Translations under genes and position numbers: made by a program
Part shown: one piece after another, positions 6,613-9,450 of the stretch
Layout of the letters: each line of letters opens with the position of its first letter
How positions within the stretch are numbered: the first letter of the stretch is position 1
NCBI GenBank assembly: GCA_031264605.1
Contig: JAISDQ010000069.1
Span: forward strand, 1 to 9,450
From: Synergistaceae bacterium
Lineage (GTDB): Bacteria; Synergistota; Synergistia; Synergistales; Synergistaceae
Direction of reading: 5' to 3'
DNA: 9,450 nucleotides
Notes under the pieces: model-generated
Database searches by the model: none
Told to the model about the DNA's origin: nothing
Seen by the model: only the letters and a program-made list of their open reading frames with translations

Positions 6613-8079
6613 TTATATTCGCACGGTAATTTCAGTACCTTCCCCCGGAGCGGACCTGATTTCAAATTCTCCGCCCAGAAGTTCCACCCTGCGCCTCATG
6701 CCCGCGAGCCCCCTTTGTCCTTTTTGCACGAGCGTGTCCGGCGTCTCCGCTTCCGGGACAAATCCTGACCCGTTATCGGATATTATAAACTCTACGGATT
6801 TCCCTCCGCGATATCGGGACGCCGAGACGCTTACGGTATCAGCGCTGCCGTGCCTGACCGCGTTCGAGACGGCTTCCTGAAATATTCGAAAAAGCGCGAG
6901 CGTCGTCTCCCGCGATACTTCGAGTTCAGTATCGACGGCAACGTTTACCGTGATGGAATGTTGGCGTTCGAAGCGATTGGAGGCCTCCTCCAGGCACGAG
7001 GCGAGCCCCAGCGAAACCCACGGGGGTACGAGAGAATCACAGATATCGCGCAAATCCTCCACTAGATTCTGCGCTATGTCCTCCGAGTCGCCGAGCAGTC
7101 TCGCGGCGTCGGACGAAAACCCGCAAGAGGCGATGTTGAGCATCTGTATCCGCTGAATGAGGGCCGATACAACCTGAATTGGGCCGTCGTGTATGTCCTG
7201 CGCTATGCGTCCGCGTTCGTCCTCCTGGGCCTTGATGATATCCCCCACGTACCTTTTTTCAAGGGATTCCTTGTCTATCATCCGGCACGCCAGGTCAGTC
7301 ACGGCTTTTTTGAGCGATGAAATCTCCTCGACCCGCAATTTGCCAAATATGCCGTTTGTGCCGAATTCGGGCGTCTCAGTTCCCCATTTAGTGGTTTCCA
7401 CCTGGGATGACAGCGCCTGAAGAGGCTTTATCACGGAACCTCGCAGCAGAAAGAGCCCCACGAGGCATATCAGCATTCCGAGGATTCCGGCAAAGGCGAG
7501 CTTCATCATGTTGAAGTCGTTCCTGCCCATCCAACTGAGCATGGTGACGGCCGCCACGGCGTACACCATCCGGTTCCGGGTGGCGGAGATATGGGCCACG
7601 TAGCTGACGCGGTTTTCGCCGAACTTGAAGTTGCCCACGATAGTGCCGTTATCGGCGGCGCGCCCCGACGTCTCGGCCATGGTTCCGGAGAATATGGTGG
7701 CGAGGACGTCCGCGTTCTCGGAGGAGGAAATGACTTTCCCGCGCGAGGTGACGTAGGCCACCATCCCGGGTATGAACTTGTCCCTCCGCGCTGACGCGTT
7801 TCTGCCGCTCGCGTCCTTGAAAGGGACTTTTTCGCCGCTTATCAGCCTGTTGTAACCGTTGTCGGCGACGAGCGAGAGGAAAGTGGTAATCTGCGTGGGC
7901 CTGCCGTCGTTCCAGCGGTCCGACGCATAGTCGGCGAGACTCTGGACATAGCGCCCCGCCATGTCGGTAGTGGATTTTTTTTGGGACGTGAAAGTCGTAG
8001 CCGACTCGAAAAGGACGAGCAGTATCGGCAACAGTATTATTATAAATAGGACAGTTAAAAGTTTTCTTCTGATGAGCAA
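6613..8079 (-). CDS. NarX/LiaS/DesK-class sensor histidine kinase (HisKA_3)
   Basis: This 488-residue membrane sensor kinase phosphorylates the response regulator encoded just upstream. Layout: TM1 (about 7-25), extracytoplasmic domain of about 160 residues (30-190) with a PAS/Cache-like stretch (GMVAYVTSRGKVISSS, 105-120), TM2 (about 193-214), HAMP (about 211-265) and HisKA_3 dimerisation domain with EDERGRIAQDIHDGPIQ, phospho-acceptor H297. The HATPase domain follows: N-box QEAVSNAVRH (401-410), G1 DNGSGF (435-440) and G2 GQRGLAGMRRR (454-464). All catalytic motifs are intact. The start is TTG at 8079, three bases after the regulator stop, giving MLIRRKLL as a typical positive N-terminus before TM1. 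GGGG at 8091-8094 is a somewhat distant ribosome site, so coupling to regulator translation is likely. The ligand is unknown; the downstream fRMsr gene hints at redox. Confidence 0.93.
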   Translation of the reverse strand: MLIRRKLLTVLFIIILLPILLVLFESATTFTSQKKSTTDMAGRYVQSLADYASDRWNDGRPTQITTFLSLVADNGYNRLISGEKVPFKDASGRNASARRDKFIPGMVAYVTSRGKVISSSENADVLATIFSGTMAETSGRAADNGTIVGNFKFGENRVSYVAHISATRNRMVYAVAAVTMLSWMGRNDFNMMKLAFAGILGMLICLVGLFLLRGSVIKPLQALSSQVETTKWGTETPEFGTNGIFGKLRVEEISSLKKAVTDLACRMIDKESLEKRYVGDIIKAQEDERGRIAQDIHDGPIQVVSALIQRIQMLNIASCGFSSDAARLLGDSEDIAQNLVEDLRDICDSLVPPWVSLGLASCLEEASNRFERQHSITVNVAVDTELEVSRETTLALFRIFQEAVSNAVRHGSADTVSVSASRYRGGKSVEFIISDNGSGFVPEAETPDTLVQKGQRGLAGMRRRVELLGGEFEIRSAPGEGTEITVRI

Positions 8080-8082
8080 AGT

Positions 8083-8742
8083 TTAGCCGTCCCCGTCGAG
8101 CGAAGTTCCTTCCAGAAGTTCGTCGACCGTTATTATGCCGTACTTGAGGGCGACCAATAGCGCCTCGCTCTTTCCCCGGCATCCGAACTTCGCGTAAACC
8201 GACGTGAGGTGCGCCTGCACGGTGCGCTCCGTGATACATAGCATGGACGCTATTTCCCTGATGGAAAATCCTTTCGTGGTGACGAGCAGAACCTCGCGTT
8301 CCCTCGCCGACAGAGGTTCCGGTATCGTCTGCCTGTCCGATAGAGTTCCCGCCACGCGCGAATCGAGGTAAAACCCGCCGCTCATCACCTGTTTTATCGC
8401 CACTTCCAGTTCTCTGACGGCGGTGGTCTTGAGGACGAATCCCGAAGCGCCCGCCCGCAGGGACGCCATGACATAAGGCTGAGCGTTGAACGACGTGAGC
8501 ATTATCACTCGCGTCGGCAGCCCTTCGTCCTTGATTTTTTGCGCGACGGATATTCCCGATTCCCCGGGCATTTGTATGTCGAGGAGAGCGATGTCCGGGC
8601 GCAGTTCCCGGATGGCTTTCCAAGCGGACGGCCCGTCGTCCACTTCGCCCGTGAGCGTGAAGTTATCGTTTTTTCTTATCCACTCGGCGAGCCCGGAGCG
8701 GGTGAGCGGATGGTCGTCCGCTATCACGATGGTGACCGGCAT
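8083..8742 (-). CDS. NarL/FixJ-family response regulator with LuxR-type HTH
   Basis: This 219-residue DNA-binding response regulator is the partner of the kinase that follows it. The receiver domain (1-120) has acidic pair D9/D10, phospho-acceptor D55 (IALLDIQMPG), T83 and K105 (GFVLK), the complete active site. After a linker, a LuxR-type helix-turn-helix occupies about 141-205: PLSAREREVLLV, then IREIASMLCITERTVQAHL as the recognition part. The start ATG at 8742 has GGGGAG (8749-8754) 6 nt upstream. It is the first gene of the - strand operon, and the kinase starts 3 bases after its stop. Its promoter must lie in the AT-rich region shared with the rRNA promoter, and NarL-family regulators often control their own operon. 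Target genes cannot be inferred. Confidence 0.95.
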   Translation of the reverse strand: MPVTIVIADDHPLTRSGLAEWIRKNDNFTLTGEVDDGPSAWKAIRELRPDIALLDIQMPGESGISVAQKIKDEGLPTRVIMLTSFNAQPYVMASLRAGASGFVLKTTAVRELEVAIKQVMSGGFYLDSRVAGTLSDRQTIPEPLSAREREVLLVTTKGFSIREIASMLCITERTVQAHLTSVYAKFGCRGKSEALLVALKYGIITVDELLEGTSLDGDG

Positions 8743-9010
8743 TTTAATCTCCCCGTTCTCATAGACGTTTATACTATGTTACATCTTCGGGGGCTCTCGC
8801 GGCAACGTACATTTATACAAGATTTCCGCGCCGCGCATATAAGCTGAATAATATTGCTAAAAATTCAAATTTCATTTTACTTTACAATTATAAAGGATAT
8901 TGGGACTTAAATGGCATATAAGCGCATGATGATGCGTATAGCATACGTTATTGTCAATTTTTACATACTTAAAGAGATTTTTTAGGGTATGAAAATATCT
9001 AAAAGAAAGC
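8743..9010. other. Very AT-rich divergent intergenic region between the two-component operon and rRNA
   Basis: No gene is seen. Bases 8841-8900 are under 20% GC. On the - strand I found no convincing promoter for the regulator; TTGCCG, 18 nt, TAACAT (upstream of 8742) is the best but weak. The + strand side close to the rRNA promoter (about 8950-9010) is rich in A and T tracts, as expected of an UP element. The overlapping inverted repeats at 8923-8947 are listed separately. Confidence 0.6.
8923..8947. repeat. Two overlapping inverted repeats upstream of the rRNA promoter
   Basis: CGCAT (8923-8927) pairs with ATGCG (8932-8936). CGTAT (8935-8939) pairs with ATACG (8943-8947). The two dyads share bases 8935-8936 and sit 65-90 bp upstream of the rRNA -35 box and about 180 bp from the response regulator start, a plausible place for a dimeric regulator to bind. 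Confidence 0.45.
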
Positions 9011-9011
9011 G

Positions 9012-9040
9012 TTGACAGAAGCGTGAAAGACTAATATACT
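9012..9040 (+). promoter_or_regulatory. rRNA operon promoter (sigma70)
   Basis: Perfect -35 TTGACA (9012-9017), exact 17-nt spacer and -10 TATACT (9035-9040). A/T-tract DNA from about 8950 to 9010 is a plausible UP element. The predicted start is near 9047-9048, after the discriminator TCCGCT. It is the only strong promoter found upstream of 16S; tandem P1/P2 promoters were not seen. Confidence 0.9.
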
Positions 9041-9046
9041 TCCGCT

Positions 9047-9233
9047 TGCTCTCTTGAGCACGGCACCTTGACACCTCCTCCCAAGAGGACGGAGGCTATA
9101 CGGAGCGAAAACAAAATACCATTAAATGTTAGGGCAATTAGCAATTTTTGTTTGAGCTAAAAGACTGATTGTTTTTAAGCCAAACGTTTGGTTTTCCGTA
9201 TTCATTCGATTACGGTAGGCCAATAACAAGCAA
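9047..9233 (+). other. Pre-16S rRNA leader
   Basis: This ~187-nt transcribed leader is removed during rRNA maturation. It holds a hairpin at the very 5' end (TGCTC 9047-9051 / GAGCA 9056-9060), a second possible hairpin (CCTCC 9074-9078 / GGAGG 9091-9095, with nested CCTC/GAGG), and a 12-bp perfect palindrome CCAAACGTTTGG (9180-9191). One strand of the RNase III processing stem is expected here, but its partner lies after 16S, outside the window. No convincing boxB-boxA antitermination pair was recognised. Confidence 0.7.

Positions 9234-9450
<217 letters not shown>

Noticed and set aside
9047..9058. TGCTCTCTTGAG as an antitermination boxA
   Set aside because: It resembles the E. coli boxA only partly, lies right at the predicted transcript start and is better explained as half of a perfect hairpin; no boxB precedes it.
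9068..9102. Second TTGACA in the rRNA leader as a P2 promoter
   Set aside because: The nearest -10-like TATACG (9097-9102) is 23 nt away, too far for a sigma70 promoter.

Overview
The window is about 9.4 kb of GC-rich bacterial chromosome. Coding regions are mostly near 60% GC by eye; the intergenic regions are clearly AT-rich. It ends inside a 16S rRNA gene. The 16S 5' end, the RCK-type TrkA and the codon use suggest a Gram-negative anaerobe, and from memory of 16S signatures I favour Synergistota (Synergistaceae). That placement is an inference at roughly 0.6 and could not be checked by search. No mobile element, CRISPR array or tRNA was seen.

Layout on the + strand: a 5'-truncated trkH (1-1092), trkA (1116-2492) and a second, divergent trkH paralogue (2489-3931) form a tight potassium-uptake operon. 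A 279-bp AT-rich spacer follows, carrying a good sigma70-type promoter (4077-4105) and an inverted repeat in the leader. It leads into a transmembrane methyl-accepting chemotaxis protein (4211-5995), which ends in a strong intrinsic terminator (6018-6061). Layout on the - strand: a NarL/LuxR-type response regulator (8742-8083), its sensor histidine kinase (8079-6613) and a GAF-fold free methionine-(R)-sulfoxide reductase (6577-6092) look like one operon converging on the MCP gene. Divergent from it, after a 270-bp very AT-rich region, lies a near-consensus rRNA promoter (TTGACA-17-TATACT at 9012-9040), a ~187-nt structured leader and the start of 16S rRNA (about 9234 to the window end).

How the parts work together: two TrkH channel subunits would share one NAD/nucleotide-sensing TrkA ring at the inner membrane. 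The MCP feeds a chemotaxis pathway whose che genes are not in the window. The two-component pair senses an unidentified extracytoplasmic signal, and its linkage to a methionine-sulfoxide repair enzyme hints at oxidative stress or redox.

No clearly new system was found. The points most worth a second look are the trkH-trkA-trkH arrangement with a degenerate gating loop in the second TrkH, the abrupt base-composition change inside the MCP gene, the regulator-kinase-fRMsr linkage, and unexplained inverted repeats upstream of the MCP gene and the rRNA promoter.
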